In this document: positions 35,849 through 47,244 of the stretch, piece by piece
Layout of the letters: each line of letters starts with the position of its first letter
How positions within the stretch are numbered: position 1 is the stretch's first letter
Source: Cryptosporidium bovis
Lineage: Eukaryota; Apicomplexa; Conoidasida; Eucoccidiorida; Cryptosporidiidae
Length of the DNA: 64,000 nucleotides
Assembly: GCA_009768925.2 (NCBI GenBank)
Contig: VHIT02000012.1
Location: forward strand, 399,993-463,992
Reading direction: 5' to 3'
Program-made: the position numbers and the translations under genes
Notes under the pieces: model-generated
What the model saw: the letters and a program-made list of their open reading frames with translations, nothing else
Database searches by the model: none
What the model was told of the DNA's origin: nothing

Positions 35849-38800
35849 TTAATTTAGCATTATCATAAGGAATAATATTAGAGCAATAATACCTATTATT
35901 ATTGCAATTATAAAACCCTTTTTTGCTGTGCTCCAAATTGAGGATGTAGCTGATGATATCGCCTCTCCTATCCCCTTCCAATCAACATATGTTCTGTTCT
36001 CAGTAACATTTTCTAGTACAGGATCAACGTTTGGTGGCTCTCTTCCCTTACCAACTGGGTTGGAGTCGGATATTTTTCCGGGAACAATTGCTATTTCAAG
36101 TTCAACCTGACCCTGGGGCAAATTTTGTTTTGTAGGGTGTGAGAAACCAAACCAAGTCTTCGGAATTTTCGTAATTTGAGACGAGTGTTTTTTCGCTTTT
36201 CCGAATTCATTAGACAGGTCAACAAGGCAATCACCTATGTGCTCACTTTGAATGAGACCATATGACCAAAGTTGAAGTTTGAAAATAGGATATTGCGCAG
36301 GGATTTTAATATCAAATACAAATCTCCAATTAAAAATACCGGTTCCATCCTTTGAGTTGTAGTGAGTTTCTGTGGATTGTGTTTCCATATTTAATTCATC
36401 AATATTGTATATCCCACTAACGTATAGTGAGATAGTGGTGTTTGGTTCTATTGGAACATGCCTTACACGCCAAATAACTACTCTCAATTGAAAACTTTGT
36501 GGATCAACTGATGAAAGTTCTGTAATAGGAGTTGCCTTTGCAATCTGTTCAGACATTATTTCATACCAAGCTCTCAGAGTACCATGAGAAACGAAACTCT
36601 TTTCCACCCTGAGTGTTCTCATTTCAATAGGAGTAGTATCTTTTTCGAACATTGATTGTATTTTTGGGTGAAACCAACGATCTTCGATGTCAATGAATGT
36701 ACTTCCAATAGTTTCTTCAAGCACGGCTCCCGTTCCTATTAAAGATATTCTAACAAGAGCATTATGAGGGAGAATACAGCCAATTTCATAAACCTGATTA
36801 AATTCTGGTTTATATCCTTGACGTCTTACGAATCCACTATCTCTGATATTACCAGGATATACGCTTCTCTTTTTTTTTCCATTACCATCTAAAACAGCAT
36901 TTTCTCCACTTTTTTCTCTCGATCGTATGTATATATAAACGGATGGATTTATGTCTCCACTTGGTGGTAGTAGCCCCCTTGCAGAAAGTACATAACATCT
37001 TGCAACAATTGGTTTCATATTGTTATATTGATTTGCAATCCACATTCTATTATCTGAAAATGTTTGTAGTGTTTCCTCCTGTACTTTTGTATCAATAATA
37101 TCATTGCCGTCTTCTTCAGGTTGTTGAATTATACAAAGAGTATATTTGATGTAGCCAACAATATAATATAGTCCTTTTTCATTCAAAGATACAATTGGGA
37201 GGGTGTGGTATGGTAACTCCTCAGGGTCCAAATCTTGTTCTAATTCGTATGGGATCTCGAATCTTTGTTCAGTTTCGTCCTCTTCTGAGAATATTTTCAA
37301 ATCGAAATTTAGTAACCTTGCATCAAACCCAAAAATTGTTCCAATTTTTTTGAGTTTGAGTGCCATATTTGCCTGATCATCATCCTTTGAAATAATATTC
37401 ATATCAATGAATGTATTTTCATCATCATCAGTTTTCGTTTTCAGTAAATCTATAGGAGGATAAAAAAGTGAATTTGAAGCATCTGGGTCAAATGCTGGAC
37501 CTGAATTAGAACTAATATTTGTGGGAGAGGATATTGATTTCATTGTATTTAATACCTTTCTGTTATCTAGTGATAGCTCGTCCTCTTCACGAGCATCAGG
37601 AATGTTTATGTTTGTAACTTCGTAATCATTAGATCCAACAATAAGTTCGTCTAATGTAGTCAAGTGAAAAAATTCCTTATTTTTTTTTTTTTCTTTTTCG
37701 TCGTACCAAGGTATAACAGAATTAAAATACAAAATAGCGAATCCAGATGAAACATTGGATTCACCAGAATAACCGGAAACTTTTTCATTAACATTTATTT
37801 CAAAATAGGATTGAAATACATCTCTTTTTGGAAGATCAGTTGTTATTGCAAAATCATGTAAGTAGTTCCAATTGCCTTCGTCTCCGCAATTTGGAGCAGG
37901 GGTTGTATCATGCCAAAGTGGAGCATTGGACTCTTCAATTTCGCGTCCAAAAGACACAGAGACGGTGGGGTTGTTTAATGAACTAAACATTCTTACACCT
38001 ATTATGAATAGTCTAATATCTGCGGGTATTGTTGTTGGCCTTATATCGTCATAAAATGGGTATTGTTCTATTTCGTTAACAGATACAAGCTCAAATGAGC
38101 ATAATATTCTAGCATTGGTATCCTCTTGTGGATTTTTTGTTTCAGAAGGTTTTAAATAGAGCCATTCAGGTGTAGATTTCCAAACCTTTGGGACTTTAGA
38201 AAGTTTATATGTTGTAAAGCCAATTCTTACATCAGTACTTAGATAACCGTGGCTTTGACTATAAACCTCAATTAATATATCAGATCCCAACGAAAGATTG
38301 TTTGGTAAAGAAATTTGGACCTCATAAGCCTCATACCATTGTGGGACTAGTGAGGATTTAATTGACCGAGATTGAACTGTTTGGTCTCCAATAGATATTC
38401 TTACATATGGATTCGGTAATACTGTCCCAACTCCTTTGAAATTCATTCCTTCATAGATAAAAGATCTGAAGTAAAAATCTTCAAGAGAATATTTCAATCT
38501 CTGTGGTCGCTCAGAAGCTGTGTTTGCAGGTAGAATTGTAATACTTGCAAGCAAGTTAAAAGTATAGCCTTGATTTGTATTGTAAATAGGCTTCAATGTA
38601 TACCAGTTTGGATTTACTCCAGCGTCTTCAATTAAAGTGGAAAGGGACACTCGAGTAAATGATGCCCTTGTAAAAGTACTTGGAGCCCAGAATGAACTAC
38701 CAGACCCGGTTTGAGAGTAAATGAATAGGTCCCATGGGTCTTGCCCATCAGACAGGTAAAAATATGTTTCATCAAGTCTTCCAGTTTGTTCATCAAATAT

Positions 38801-39940
38801 TATTGGTTCACCACTTTGTGGCATTGCAATTGTTGTAATATTATGTGGACCAATACAAAATTCAACAACAACCTCGCCCTCAAAAGATGGTCTACATGAT
38901 ATTTCATATATATCTATCCAGAGGAGATACCTTGTCATTGGGGGTTCATTTGAAAGGGGTGTTGTTTGGAGAGATTTAACGGTACATGCTTGTGTTTTTT
39001 GTGAACTCGCAGAAATCAATATTCTACCTGCATATGAACTTGGAACCAAAGATGTAGTAGATGTACTTGTAGATGAAAACAATTCTGCTGCTCCTCCATA
39101 TGGTGGTTCGGTCCAATATATATTAACCCATGTAACTGGAAACGCCTCCTTAAATATCGTGAAGGCATCCAGTTTAAATTTGCCAATAAGTGTGGGTTTC
39201 GACTCACCGTTCCATAACTCAAATAAAATATTAGAATCAGAACACGGGAGATATCCGGGTAATGTAATCAATGATTTCCATGTCGGATTGGCCTCATTTT
39301 TAATACATGGAGTTGATAATTTCGAAATTCCATGTCTAACTGTTACAAACGGTTCAAGAGTCGTATACAGCCCTGTTATTGGTGCTATATCTTGACCTTT
39401 GTAGATACATATTGAGAGGTTATATTGAGTTAAACTAATTTCAGGTGAAGAAGTTATTTTAACACCCTGATCATTATCATTCATAATGTTCACAGTATCA
39501 TCCACTGCAGGGATTGAATCACCAGGTGCAAAAATTCCGACCGTAACCAATGCGAAGCCAGTTGTTTCTGAAGGTCTGTCTCCCAAGATGAGTGGTATCC
39601 AATTTCTATATATCCAATGTTGTGATTTACCATATACATAGTTGAAGCTGAAAACATGTGAGCCAATAGGTGCACTTGAAAGTATGTATGCATGCATTAC
39701 GTTGATTTCAATAGTTGAACATTCAAAATCGCCTCTAGTCAATGTTTCAGTAAAGTTGTATGATGCCTGAACTAGTGTAGATGAGGCTGAGTTTTGCTTT
39801 GGGGTAGTTTTTACTTGGTTACAGACTTTAATCTCAACGAAAGGATTTGGAGTAATATTAGATGTTCCATCGTTGAATTTTAAGTCTCGAAGTTCGTGTA
39901 TATCAATACGAATGTTATACTCTGTAGTTGGCTGTAACAT
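35849..39940 (-). CDS. Ferlin-family multi-C2 membrane protein
   Basis: A 1363-residue single-exon protein. Repeated C2 domains begin at residue 1 (YNIRIDIHELRDLKF, NPFVEIKV). Others start near 170 (YNLSICIYKGQDIAPITGLY), 475, 980 (ARCYVLSARGLLPPSGDINP) and 1190. The C-terminus has the ferlin linker GKGREPPNVDPVLENVTENR, a Trp and a single tail anchor (FIIAIIIGIIALILFLMIML) at the very end. Ferlins place Ca2+/lipid-binding C2 domains before a tail anchor and act in membrane fusion. In Toxoplasma, ferlins are needed for microneme and rhoptry secretion. An acidic Ser-rich linker (about 790-860) separates the two groups of C2 domains. No DysF domain is seen. FER1 versus FER2 type cannot be decided here. 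Confidence 0.93.
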   Translation of the reverse strand: MLQPTTEYNIRIDIHELRDLKFNDGTSNITPNPFVEIKVCNQVKTTPKQNSASSTLVQASYNFTETLTRGDFECSTIEINVMHAYILSSAPIGSHVFSFNYVYGKSQHWIYRNWIPLILGDRPSETTGFALVTVGIFAPGDSIPAVDDTVNIMNDNDQGVKITSSPEISLTQYNLSICIYKGQDIAPITGLYTTLEPFVTVRHGISKLSTPCIKNEANPTWKSLITLPGYLPCSDSNILFELWNGESKPTLIGKFKLDAFTIFKEAFPVTWVNIYWTEPPYGGAAELFSSTSTSTTSLVPSSYAGRILISASSQKTQACTVKSLQTTPLSNEPPMTRYLLWIDIYEISCRPSFEGEVVVEFCIGPHNITTIAMPQSGEPIIFDEQTGRLDETYFYLSDGQDPWDLFIYSQTGSGSSFWAPSTFTRASFTRVSLSTLIEDAGVNPNWYTLKPIYNTNQGYTFNLLASITILPANTASERPQRLKYSLEDFYFRSFIYEGMNFKGVGTVLPNPYVRISIGDQTVQSRSIKSSLVPQWYEAYEVQISLPNNLSLGSDILIEVYSQSHGYLSTDVRIGFTTYKLSKVPKVWKSTPEWLYLKPSETKNPQEDTNARILCSFELVSVNEIEQYPFYDDIRPTTIPADIRLFIIGVRMFSSLNNPTVSVSFGREIEESNAPLWHDTTPAPNCGDEGNWNYLHDFAITTDLPKRDVFQSYFEINVNEKVSGYSGESNVSSGFAILYFNSVIPWYDEKEKKKNKEFFHLTTLDELIVGSNDYEVTNINIPDAREEDELSLDNRKVLNTMKSISSPTNISSNSGPAFDPDASNSLFYPPIDLLKTKTDDDENTFIDMNIISKDDDQANMALKLKKIGTIFGFDARLLNFDLKIFSEEDETEQRFEIPYELEQDLDPEELPYHTLPIVSLNEKGLYYIVGYIKYTLCIIQQPEEDGNDIIDTKVQEETLQTFSDNRMWIANQYNNMKPIVARCYVLSARGLLPPSGDINPSVYIYIRSREKSGENAVLDGNGKKKRSVYPGNIRDSGFVRRQGYKPEFNQVYEIGCILPHNALVRISLIGTGAVLEETIGSTFIDIEDRWFHPKIQSMFEKDTTPIEMRTLRVEKSFVSHGTLRAWYEIMSEQIAKATPITELSSVDPQSFQLRVVIWRVRHVPIEPNTTISLYVSGIYNIDELNMETQSTETHYNSKDGTGIFNWRFVFDIKIPAQYPIFKLQLWSYGLIQSEHIGDCLVDLSNEFGKAKKHSSQITKIPKTWFGFSHPTKQNLPQGQVELEIAIVPGKISDSNPVGKGREPPNVDPVLENVTENRTYVDWKGIGEAISSATSSIWSTAKKGFIIAIIIGIIALILFLMIMLN

Positions 39941-40121
39941 TAAATGTTAATGTTTCAGATTGTTCCTATTTATACAAGTCATTTCAAAGTGACCCACAGA
40001 GAGGGTTATATGTGTGGCGCAATGTAAGAATTGAAAATTCTCATTTAAATCTATTAGAAATGCCAAGTAAATATATAATCGAACCATTGATTCTTTAAAA
40101 TACTTAATTGTATAGTAGATA

Positions 40122-41513
40122 ATGGGTAACGAGACTGAATGTACCTATTCAACTGTGAAGGATATAGGTGAATGGCAAAAATTATGCTCTTATAAACCAA
40201 GCAATCATGAAGATTACAAACTTGATTGGTGGATGAGTTTTATTGAAGGTGTATGTAATAATAATAGTTCAATTACGATTGATATATTTAACCTAAAGAA
40301 CTCTGCACAGAATGAGTTTTCTCAATGGCCAATTGAAATTCTTTGCTTACCAAACGTTTTTAAAGGGTTGATAAACAAACAACAAATAACAAATATGAGA
40401 AATGTTTGCAGCTATATTGAAAATATTTGGGAAATCTCATTGGAAGTTGAAGGTGATAAGCGTAGGGTGAAAAACTCGAGGATTGCGTTTGGTTGGTTTC
40501 ATTTTTTGTTTGGTTCACTTGACTCGAAGATAACAAATTATTTTTCCAAAGAACTAAATAATGAAATTTTAGATTCAGATACCTTCATTTGTTTAGGACT
40601 CGTGAAAAAAATTGTTTTAAAATTAATAAGTGATATTGAACAAGAACTTCTTGGAAGAATTAACAAGTCGCAGTGTAATTATGAACTCACTATTATCAAA
40701 GAGCATTTTAATGCGTATATTGCAGAAAATTTTCTTCACATTAAAGAAATTACAATGAGTATTCTTTCTGACGTTATTATTTGGTATTTTTCGCTTTTCA
40801 GTCCAGGTGGATGGAGAATAAGACCATTTGTGGTAGTAAATGTGAACTCCAGAATAAATGTTTATAAATTTAGAAGAGAGAATTTGAATTCAAGGAATAA
40901 TAAAGAAATAGAAATAATGGATTGTGACATCGCAGAAGTTATTATTCGGGTAACTGAAATGGAACTACAGAAGTCAATTTCAAGTCTAGAGGAAAAATAT
41001 GTATTCCACGACTTAAAATGTAAAGAATATGCGTTGAACAATCAAAAACAACTTGCAATAAATCATCTCAAACAAAGACGTCAAATTGAAAGTGCTCTTA
41101 CAGAAATAAATGAGCAACTACTGTTGATTAACCATTCAAAAGTTGAGATTGATACTTCTAATGCAAGGATTTCACTACTAGCTGCACTTGAATCTTCATC
41201 AAATATTTCAAAGAAGATATTTAATGAATCTGAAATAATGAAAAAACTTGAAAATATTTCTCAGACAAGAGAGGAAATTGAATTTACACAAAACTCCATT
41301 AATTCGTTACTGCAATCGTGTACAAATAGCAAAACACAGGAGGAAAGGGTATCAAATGAACTTGAGAAAGAACTAGATGATCTTCTCGCAAGAATGAAGG
41401 TAAACAATACAGAAGGTATGAAGAGTGGAGTTTGTAAGGACGATGAGGTAATCCGAACCGCAAAAATGGAAACAACCGAACCCTCAGCGAACCTGTTGAA
41501 GACCATTCCATAA
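40122..41513 (+). CDS. CHMP7-like ESCRT-III (Snf7-family) protein
   Basis: The product is 463 residues, close to CHMP7's 453. The N-terminal half has winged-helix-like segments and Trp-rich motifs (KLDWWMSFIEGVC, FGWFHFLFGSLDSKI). The C-terminal part (about 270-440) is a long helical Snf7-like region: ALNNQKQLAINHLKQRRQIE and NISKKIFNESEIMKKLENIS. An acidic helix VSNELEKELDDLLARMK is MIM1-like. Snf7 proteins polymerise on membranes, and CHMP7 links ESCRT-III to the nuclear envelope or ER. The Snf7 part is fairly sure and the CHMP7 subclass is inferred from length and layout. Its end is 133 bases from the converging EF-2 gene. Confidence 0.78.
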   Translation: MGNETECTYSTVKDIGEWQKLCSYKPSNHEDYKLDWWMSFIEGVCNNNSSITIDIFNLKNSAQNEFSQWPIEILCLPNVFKGLINKQQITNMRNVCSYIENIWEISLEVEGDKRRVKNSRIAFGWFHFLFGSLDSKITNYFSKELNNEILDSDTFICLGLVKKIVLKLISDIEQELLGRINKSQCNYELTIIKEHFNAYIAENFLHIKEITMSILSDVIIWYFSLFSPGGWRIRPFVVVNVNSRINVYKFRRENLNSRNNKEIEIMDCDIAEVIIRVTEMELQKSISSLEEKYVFHDLKCKEYALNNQKQLAINHLKQRRQIESALTEINEQLLLINHSKVEIDTSNARISLLAALESSSNISKKIFNESEIMKKLENISQTREEIEFTQNSINSLLQSCTNSKTQEERVSNELEKELDDLLARMKVNNTEGMKSGVCKDDEVIRTAKMETTEPSANLLKTIP

Positions 41514-41646
41514 CGGAGAAATCAAAGAAAATCAAAAGGAATAGATCACATTAGGATATAAAAAAGAAGGGAATGCCACAACTTAACTGCAGTAATCAAA
41601 TTATACTGTGTAGAACACCTAAAAGTCTATGCCGAGGGCAGTACGG

Positions 41647-44145
41647 TTAAAGTTTATCTAGGTAGTTATCAAGTGCAGGTATCTCCTCTTTTATGTTCTT
41701 CCTCTTTCTTATCGACTTCACAAGTTCCTCGGTCTTACTTCCTTTCTCCAACGGGTCACCATTAATCAACTCCCAGTGATCAAACACGCATTGAGGGAAC
41801 GCCTTTCCAGATGTCGCAGCACGTAGCACGGTGGTAAATTTGAACGAATCAGCGACGGGCAGATAGGCCTTGATCTCAACTTGTGGAGTTCCCGATTTAG
41901 GTTCTTCATGGAATACATGACCTCTCCTCTGATTTAGAGTTGCGTAGATACCGCCAACTACCTCCTGTGGGGCAGATATTTCGACCAAAAACATTGGCTC
42001 CAATAGTCTGGGTGAGGCCGTCAATGCCGCAGCGTACATTACACGACGACAAGTGGGAGTAATCTGACCCGCGCCGCGATGTATTGCATCTGCATGTAAA
42101 GTAACATCTAATAGGTTAAAGCGAATACCCCTCATGTCCTCCTCACAAAGAATACCCTCTTTTGTTGCCCACTGGAAGGCAGAGTTACAGTGGTCTTTTA
42201 TTTCATTAAGATACTGGATACCAGTAGTAGAATCAACCATAATGTTGGGACCGGTGGTTTCCGGACCGAAACACCAGATTTTCATTGCCAGGTTTTTATC
42301 AAATCCATACTTATCGTGAAGAATATTGGATCTTTCCTTTGGATCATCCCTTGGCGACACCTTTCCTTCCTCAATATCATCAGCAAGACCATCAGGTAAT
42401 GGTTCGGCAGTCATGTACAATCTGTTGTGTTTATTGGGTGACTTTGATAAGCAAGTTTGGCTAGACAAATTAATAACAGTTTCTCTGTAGGATACAATAG
42501 GATCAGATGCAACGATTTCAATTTGAGCATACTCCTGTTGAAGGTCTTGTAAACAAATTTCAACGTGCAACTCGCCACATCCTGCAATAATGTGCTCTCC
42601 TGTTTCCTCTTTACTACAAACAACCAATGGATCTGATTTAGAAAGTTTTTTCAGACCCTCAACGAGTTTCGGCAACTCCTTGTTGTCCTTCGGACGCACG
42701 GCAACGCGCACAACTGGAGATACAGAGTACTTCATCGATGCAATGTTATGAGCAGTTTCTGACGTCGTAATTGTACCAGATTTGAGAAGATATTGATCTA
42801 TACCAACTAGACCTACCGTGTTACCTGCAGGAACATCAGGTATTTGCTCAACATAACGGCCCATCATTAGGACCGTACGTTGAATATTCTTAATGTTTAA
42901 GTCCTCCTTACCTCCAGGTACATAACGTGGGCCTTGGATTCGGACTTTCTGGCCAGTTGCAACCGTCCCAGAGAAAACACGACCAAACGCATAGAAACGG
43001 CCCTTATCACTAGTCGGAACCATTTTAGAAACAAACATACAAAGAGGTGCATCTGGATCACAGTTCCTAATACCCTGTGCTGTTTCGTCATCTTGAGGGC
43101 CCTCATACAGGTTTTCAACACGATACTTTTGCGCAGCTGCAGGTGAAGGTAAGTGAGTGACAATCATTTCCAGTAAAGTATCACCTGCATTTAACCACAA
43201 TTGCATAACCTTTTTTAATAGTGGCTTATCAACAAGAGATTTATCATCACCTTTTAGCTCCACACCCAAATTTACCAGCATTTTTTCATACTTTGCCTTA
43301 TCACCATTCATAATCGACGAAAACAACTGGCATATAGGCTCCATGATGAATTGACAAAAAGCTCTTTTACTTCCAGGTTCCTGAGTTTTTGTGAATTTTT
43401 TTGTTTCGGGGTTGAAGAAATTGTCACCCCAAAGACGTTGCATCATTTTTGTCTTCTCAACACCAAATTTTTTGGCATAAATACGGGCAAATTTCTCAAC
43501 GGTGAATGCCCAACCATGTAATCCAGACCCAAAAGAGACAGTACCTTTCTCTGGAAATACCTGAACATCACCCATTAATTCATCTGAATAAGTTGAAATG
43601 ATAACGTTGACGTTCTCAATTACACGGGTGAAATTCTGGTAAATATCCTCAGCTTCCCATTGCAACTCCAAGAGGGCTCTATCTAACTTATTTACGTGCA
43701 GAACAGGTCTGATTCTCTCATTCAACGCCTGCCTCAGTACAGTCTCAGTTTGAATACAGACACCATCAACAGAATCAACAACAACCAATGCACCGTCAGT
43801 GACACGAAGTGCCGCAGTGACCTCAGAGGAGAAGTCGACATGTCCTGGTGAATCAATTAAGTTGATGAGAAATGGTTGTCTACCCTTCCCATCTTCTAGA
43901 TCGTGCTCGAAAAATAAAGATATACCTGTTGACTTTATGGTAATGCAACGTTCCTGTTCATCTGCGCGAGTATCCGTAAAACGTGCATCACCAGCAGTTT
44001 TCGAGGCGATGATTCCTGCTTTGCAGACGAGGGAATCAGTTAATGTTGACTTGCCATGATCTACGTGAGCAATAACGGACATGTTACGAATATTATGGGG
44101 TTTACCCATAATATCTCTAATTTGCTCAACTGTAAAGTTAACCAT
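41647..44145 (-). CDS. EEF2: Translation elongation factor 2
   Basis: An 832-residue GTPase that translocates the ribosome. The start is ATG at 44145 ([15 protein letters not shown]), the family's N-terminus; an upstream in-frame TTG is ignored. Visible are the G1 motif AHVDHGKST (26-34), the switch I region [10 protein letters not shown]3 DSPGHVDF and G4 NKLD. Domain IV has the diphthamide loop [18 protein letters not shown], and the C-terminus is [10 protein letters not shown]. As I recall the Cryptosporidium parvum EF-2, this differs at only a modest number of positions, which is the main clue to the genus. G/C content is higher than in neighbouring genes, as expected for a highly expressed gene. 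Confidence 0.98.
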   Translation of the reverse strand: MVNFTVEQIRDIMGKPHNIRNMSVIAHVDHGKSTLTDSLVCKAGIIASKTAGDARFTDTRADEQERCITIKSTGISLFFEHDLEDGKGRQPFLINLIDSPGHVDFSSEVTAALRVTDGALVVVDSVDGVCIQTETVLRQALNERIRPVLHVNKLDRALLELQWEAEDIYQNFTRVIENVNVIISTYSDELMGDVQVFPEKGTVSFGSGLHGWAFTVEKFARIYAKKFGVEKTKMMQRLWGDNFFNPETKKFTKTQEPGSKRAFCQFIMEPICQLFSSIMNGDKAKYEKMLVNLGVELKGDDKSLVDKPLLKKVMQLWLNAGDTLLEMIVTHLPSPAAAQKYRVENLYEGPQDDETAQGIRNCDPDAPLCMFVSKMVPTSDKGRFYAFGRVFSGTVATGQKVRIQGPRYVPGGKEDLNIKNIQRTVLMMGRYVEQIPDVPAGNTVGLVGIDQYLLKSGTITTSETAHNIASMKYSVSPVVRVAVRPKDNKELPKLVEGLKKLSKSDPLVVCSKEETGEHIIAGCGELHVEICLQDLQQEYAQIEIVASDPIVSYRETVINLSSQTCLSKSPNKHNRLYMTAEPLPDGLADDIEEGKVSPRDDPKERSNILHDKYGFDKNLAMKIWCFGPETTGPNIMVDSTTGIQYLNEIKDHCNSAFQWATKEGILCEEDMRGIRFNLLDVTLHADAIHRGAGQITPTCRRVMYAAALTASPRLLEPMFLVEISAPQEVVGGIYATLNQRRGHVFHEEPKSGTPQVEIKAYLPVADSFKFTTVLRAATSGKAFPQCVFDHWELINGDPLEKGSKTEELVKSIRKRKNIKEEIPALDNYLDKL

Positions 44146-44632
44146 ACTATATTCTCGAAATATATACAAATTGTATGCGAAATAAGAATAAACCCTAGAC
44201 AGAATGGAAGAGAAAGTAAATGTTTAGAATTTGTCGCGTACCCTCAAGTTAGAATATGAGACGATCTGCTCAAGACACAAAACATATAGATTTGCGCCCT
44301 CCATTATTTTTTTAGGTGTCTAATATCAAGACGGAGGTTTACAGCGCCAAATATTTTGTTCATAACAAAAACGGTGAAGACAATATAGTAAGGTAAATGT
44401 AGACTTAATAAACAGTTGTTTATCTCATACTCTTGTAACAGGTTTTATTTTGGTGTAAAATCTTTGTCGTGTATGTAACTGGAGCACTCGTCTTTTTTCT
44501 AATGTATTTTTTTTCCTGTGATCTTAATTAATCTATGTAGCGCACAATTAAACCCCCATCCCACATAACTTTTTGGGATTACTTGTCTGAAATCATCCAT
44601 ATTTAAGGTTATTCTCGAGTTTAGCCTGTGAA
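44146..44632. other. Divergent promoter spacer, EF-2 and RFC4
   Basis: A 487-base spacer between head-to-head genes. It contains a perfect E2F-like GCGCCAAA at 44344-44351 and a GC-richer patch GCGCCCTCC near 44294. No RNA gene or open frame is supported. Confidence 0.55.
44344..44351 (-). promoter_or_regulatory. E2F-like site GCGCCAAA upstream of RFC4
   Basis: TTTGGCGC on the minus strand, about 280 bases before the RFC4 ATG and about 200 before the EF-2 ATG. E2F sites commonly control replication genes, and RFC4 loads the sliding clamp, so the pairing is biologically sensible though unproven. Confidence 0.35.
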
Positions 44633-45631
44633 ATGAATAATGCTTTGTGGGTTGAGAAGTATCGTCCCAAAAATGTGATCGATATTTCTCATCAAGTTGA
44701 AGTGGTCAAGATGTTAAAGCATGTCCTAATAAGTGGGAATATGCCACATTTACTGTTCTATGGCCCTCCTGGAACTGGCAAGACGTCTGCGATTCTTGCA
44801 TTAGCTAGAGAACTGTTTGGACCAAGTGAATTTAGGAACAGAATACTTGAGTTGAACGCCTCTGACGAACGTGGAATTAATGTAGTAAGAGAAAAGATTA
44901 AAACATGGACAAGACAAATTGTACAGACAAACAAAAGTCACGAATTAACTGGAAAACAATTACCTTTTTGGAAAATTGTTATACTTGATGAAGCTGAAAT
45001 GATGACATCAGACGCACAATCCGCACTTAGAAGGATAATTGAAATGTCTGCAAAGAATACGAGATTTGTAATTATTTGCAACTACATCAGTAAAATTATT
45101 GAACCACTTGCTAGCCGCTGTGCAAAGTTTAGATTTCAACCAATTTCAGTAGAAGCACAAATAGAGAGACTAAAATTTATTTCAGAGAGTGAGAATATAG
45201 AATATGAAAATGGACTATTTGAGTCAATTGTAAATTTAACTGATGGTGATCTCAGAAGAGGGATTACAATATTACAATCCGTCTCAGAACTGTTTGGTAA
45301 AGAAAAAAGAATAAGCGTTGACGCCGTTGTGGATATTGCTGGGATGCCACCGACTAGAGTTGTTGAGAGAATATTGAGGTCTTGTACAATTGATGGAACA
45401 GAACCTATTTTAAATGAGTCGATTCTTGTTACTAGCGAAGGGTGGGACATTTCTTCAATTTTAAGACTTTTAGCAGAATCTATAATTAAGAATATTAATC
45501 TGGATGACTCTAAGAAGGCATTTCTAATATTGAAAATATCCGAGGCTGATACTAACATTTCCGATGGTTCAAACGAATTTTTAACGGTTTTGAGTTTGCT
45601 TTCCAGCGTACAGAGTATATTAGGAAAATAG
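44633..45631 (+). CDS. RFC4: Replication factor C small subunit (RFC4 type)
   Basis: A 332-residue AAA+ clamp-loader subunit. It has the N-terminal WVEKYRPK box, Walker A GPPGTGKTS (about 45-53), ELNASDERGI, Walker B KIVILDEAEMMTSDAQSALR and the SRC arginine finger in SRCAKFRF. Sensor 2 lies in TDGDLRRGITILQS. The DIAGMPP motif and length best fit human RFC4 (yeast Rfc2). RFC opens PCNA and loads it at primer ends. The start ATG gives the expected N-terminus. An E2F-like word lies in the shared upstream spacer. Confidence 0.93.
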   Translation: MNNALWVEKYRPKNVIDISHQVEVVKMLKHVLISGNMPHLLFYGPPGTGKTSAILALARELFGPSEFRNRILELNASDERGINVVREKIKTWTRQIVQTNKSHELTGKQLPFWKIVILDEAEMMTSDAQSALRRIIEMSAKNTRFVIICNYISKIIEPLASRCAKFRFQPISVEAQIERLKFISESENIEYENGLFESIVNLTDGDLRRGITILQSVSELFGKEKRISVDAVVDIAGMPPTRVVERILRSCTIDGTEPILNESILVTSEGWDISSILRLLAESIIKNINLDDSKKAFLILKISEADTNISDGSNEFLTVLSLLSSVQSILGK

Positions 45632-47244
45632 TGTAGATATGATTGGTACAATTACCTAATATCTTGATGTTTTTACTCAATTTACAACTATATGTCATGA
45701 CTTTTTTAGGAATTTAACCCTTCAAGTGTATCCACAATCTTCCAATTTTCTTAATTTCAAAAAAAAATATTGGTAAGGGAAACAATTTTACGAATATTTA
45801 GGAATAGGTTTTATTATTGTTTAGCAGGGAGGTGGCTCTCTAAACTGCATTGCTGGATTTATTTGTCAATAAAAAGTACGCTTACGTTTCTGTGACCTCT
45901 TTTTGGTTTAAGATATTTTCTTTTAAACTTCTTTTTTGTATAAATTCAGGGGCTCTATACTAAAATAGTTGAAATAGAATTGTGTAATGTTTAATTAATT
46001 ATTTGGGTTTGCTAAAGAAGAGAGTAAATTTAAGAATAAAGGATGCAATTCTATTGAACATGAAGATATCAATTTATTAAACAAAAGAAAATATAAAAAA
46101 TGAAGGAACTGGTGCAAATTTTGTGTTGTGTTTCTCATTAAAATATTGTTTGTAATTACTGTTACAAATTCTCATTTACAAATAATGACTATCTAAGTAG
46201 AATGAAAAAAGATATCGGAAAGTATAACTATTTAAATGTTTTAAAGCAATTTTACAAATTTCACTTTAATGTTACTTTATAATTTGGAAAGTCAATGATG
46301 CGGTAGTAGAATTGAGATAATTCAATATTAATAAACTTGGTAAATAGTTATTTTTAGTTAATTGACATACAATTTAGAACTAGAGAAGTTAAACCTTATG
46401 ACCAAAGCACTAATAATTTGTGTAATACAGAAATGTGTCTATTAATCTTTTTGTTGAGAATAGGATCTACTTATATGTTTTTATTACATTTACCAAAGAA
46501 AAATACATTTATATAAATAGTAGAAATGAGTTATTGAGCCTTTTGTGGTAGTAAACAAAATTTAGATTTAAAATCATGAAATTATTGAATTGATACAATT
46601 CGAGAGCAGTTTAATATCTACAAAGATTAACGTATTTAAGATGTTTAGTCTAATGTAAATGTATTAAAGAGTCATGTACATTTTGCACTATTTTTCTTGT
46701 GTTAATGAATTTTTGGTTATTGTAAATTCATTAAGGCTTGTTTTTTTTCTCTAAATTGAATCTAAAAAACAATTGTTGGCACACAATATTCAAATATATT
46801 TGACATAAACCAAAAAGTATCCAAATTTAGTTGACGAAAAGAATGAGACTTTTTTGGATTATATTAAAGATCACTGAGAATAAAAAATTATTTATTTAAC
46901 TTGTACGGTTAAAGAATAAATAGTAATGAACAATAATAATGAAACATAAAGGTACGTATTTCAAGCAGTAAATGATTTTTTCTTTTCAAAATTATTACTT
47001 AAAAAATGTGTTGAATATATATGTACATACTCTCAATTTATAGGATTAGAGTATCGATGTTAGTAATAATTGCTCATAAAATGTAGTTAGAACAATGATT
47101 TGAATTCTTTTCATTTTGCTTGAGCTTTTAGCGCTTTGCAAATTTTAATTGCGAATATAGGCAATAAATATGGTAAATTAAATAGATAAACTTGCAATTT
47201 TCCTTTTATCAGGAGGTAATCTCAATAAGTTATTTAATATTGAG
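45632..47244. other. 1.6 kb gene-free, very AT-rich region
   Basis: This is the longest stretch without a gene in the window. Both strands have frequent stops, and I found no exon chain with plausible GT-AG joints, no tRNA and no snRNA. It is made of A/T-rich words (TTAATT, AATAAA, TAAATA) with few G/C patches. It should hold the RFC4 3' end and the CWC22 promoter, but it is far longer than other spacers here and may carry an unrecognised non-coding transcript. Confidence 0.6.

Noticed and set aside
41299-41535. Minus-strand open frames between CHMP7-like and EF-2 genes
   Set aside because: Overlap the CHMP7-like coding end in antisense; no family match.
43799-44059. Plus-strand open frame across EF-2
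   Set aside because: Antisense to the conserved EF-2 G domain.
44146-44169. 8-residue extension of EF-2
   Set aside because: It begins with TTG; the ATG at 44145 gives the universal MVNFT start.
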